A stretch of 6,938 bases of DNA from Terriglobales bacterium. GTDB lineage: Bacteria; Acidobacteriota; Terriglobia; Terriglobales; Acidobacteriaceae. The stretch is taken from the NCBI GenBank assembly GCA_015655365.1, contig JAATFE010000260.1, forward strand, positions 1 to 6,938, given 5' to 3'. Both the position numbers and the translations under genes were made by a program. Positions 5,931 through 6,938 of the stretch are shown here, piece after piece (position 1 is the stretch's first letter; each line of letters starts with the position of its first letter). A model generated the notes under the pieces. It was not told where the DNA came from and did no database searches. It was given only the letters and a program-made list of their open reading frames with translations.

Positions 5931-6003
5931 TCCCTGTTTTGCACTCGGGGGTTATTTCCGCGAGAATGAGTAAGTTAACCTTTACCGGCACGGAGACCGG
6001 ACC

Positions 6004-6938
6004 ATGCTCAATCTTTCTCAGCGATTGATACTCGGCTGTGTTCTGCTTGCAGGCCTCACGGTGGGGCTTGTGATTGTGACGCACCATGCCCTTGCAGCGG
6101 CGGGACAGTCCAGAGTCGCCTACATCTTCATTCTGGCGGCCGCACTGGTGGAGTTGGGGACCATCTACTCCGTGCTGCGGCCCATTCACATGCTGGCCCG
6201 CGACACGCGCCGGATCGCCTCGGGCAACCTGGAGCATCGGGTGGAATGGCGGAGCCACGACGACTTTGGCATCATCGCTACCGAGTTGAACCGGATCGCC
6301 GTGCGGCTGCGTGAACTGCACGACTCCGAAGCAGGACGCCGGCAGATGGAGTTTCAACTCTCCGACGCAGTCTTGCAATCCATCTTCGAGCCCATCATCG
6401 TGACCGATGGCAAGGGCCACGTGCTCAAGGTGAACCAGGCCGCTGCCGAGGTGCTGGGCGAGGCTGCCAAGGACCGCATGGCGCTGACCAACACGCCCGG
6501 CGGCGACAAGATTCTGAGCGCCATCCGCGATGCTGTTTCCATGCAGAAAGCGGTTGCCGCTGAAGGCGAAGCGGCCATGCTGCCCATGCGCATCGGCAAG
6601 CTGGAGCGCAGCTACCGTTTGCGCACCACGCCCATGCGCGACTCCGAAGGGCGGCTGCTGGGGACCGTAACCACGCTTGAAGACGTCACCAGCCTGCAAG
6701 ATACGGACCGCTTCAAGACGCAATTCATCTCCGTAGCCAGCCGCAAGCTGCGCGACCCTCTCTTGCAGTTGCGCCGTGGTCTTTACGCTCTGAGCCAGGG
6801 CTTTGGCGGCGAGTTGCAACCGCTGCAAGCGGAACTGGTGGCCGAGGCCAGCGAGGAGTCAGAGAAGCTGGACGACCTGATGAGCGACCTAATCGAGGTT
6901 TCGGAGCTGGATACCGGCAAGCGCGAGCTGAAGCTCGA
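6004..6938 (+). CDS. HAMP-PAS sensor histidine kinase-like protein lacking the phosphoacceptor His (partial, 3' end outside window)
   Basis: An open frame from ATG 6004 runs to the right edge without a stop, giving 311 residues. GGAG at 5992-5995 with 8-base spacing supports this start. Two membrane helices (about 7-27 and 37-58) are joined by a loop of only about ten residues, so there is no periplasmic sensor domain. A HAMP linker follows (about 59-106, with RPIHML, ASGNLEHRV and DDFGIIATELNRI), then a PAS domain (about 118-230, with IFEPIIVTDGKGHVLKVNQA). The dimerisation region has FKTQFISVASRKLRDPLLQL (237-256) and a second helix LDDLMSDLIEVSELDTGK (289-306). Where kinases have S-H-E-L-R-T-P, this has S-R-K-L-R-D-P: Arg247 (codon CGC, 6742-6744) replaces the phosphorylated His, and the adjacent Glu is Lys. 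The ATP-binding domain, if present, lies beyond the window. It could be a pseudokinase partner or signalling scaffold. Confidence 0.88.
   Translation, partial: MLNLSQRLILGCVLLAGLTVGLVIVTHHALAAAGQSRVAYIFILAAALVELGTIYSVLRPIHMLARDTRRIASGNLEHRVEWRSHDDFGIIATELNRIAVRLRELHDSEAGRRQMEFQLSDAVLQSIFEPIIVTDGKGHVLKVNQAAAEVLGEAAKDRMALTNTPGGDKILSAIRDAVSMQKAVAAEGEAAMLPMRIGKLERSYRLRTTPMRDSEGRLLGTVTTLEDVTSLQDTDRFKTQFISVASRKLRDPLLQLRRGLYALSQGFGGELQPLQAELVAEASEESEKLDDLMSDLIEVSELDTGKRELKL

Noticed and set aside
5920..6828. 302-residue minus-strand open frame opposite the kinase gene
   Set aside because: The plus strand has an open frame with HAMP, PAS and DHp features plus a good ribosome-binding site; the minus-strand frame has no recognisable domain.

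Overview
The window looks like an ordinary chromosomal stretch of a high-GC Gram-negative bacterium. The mix of genes, the strand-asymmetric intergenic repeats and the recurrent G-rich tracts fit an Acidobacteriota-type soil bacterium. That placement is inferred from gene style, not from a marker gene. I see no rRNA, tRNA, CRISPR array, insertion sequence, phage gene or defence island.

Layout. Positions 2-70 hold the tail of an upstream gene, possibly an M48-type metallopeptidase. A small DUF4149-like membrane protein follows (182-673), preceded by a long inverted repeat. Next comes a tight two-gene unit: a YchF-like P-loop NTPase (890-1969) and a ZIP-family metal transporter (1978-2703), 8 bases apart and closed by a strong intrinsic terminator (2727-2766). 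On the minus strand, converging on that terminator, lies a GT9 glycosyltransferase of the heptosyltransferase type (4043-2784). A 304-base divergent intergenic region (4044-4347) separates it from a 503-residue polytopic membrane protein with GT-C-like features (4348-5859). After a 144-base spacer rich in G-runs and inverted repeats, a HAMP-PAS sensor kinase starts at 6004 and runs off the right edge. It has no in-window stop codon but is clearly coding.

How the genes relate. The GT9 enzyme and the GT-C-like protein are divergent and could both serve the cell envelope (lipopolysaccharide or surface glycan), but nothing links them firmly. YchF and the ZIP transporter are probably co-transcribed. 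The kinase probably belongs to the next unit to the right.

I found no convincing new multi-gene system. The best leads are three proteins whose family-defining residues are altered: the sensor kinase has Arg where the phosphoacceptor His should be, the YchF homologue has lost the G3 glycine and most of switch I, and the GT9 enzyme has Ser in place of the usual N-terminal Asp. A secondary lead is a family of short C/T-rich versus G/A-rich repeats shared by three intergenic regions.
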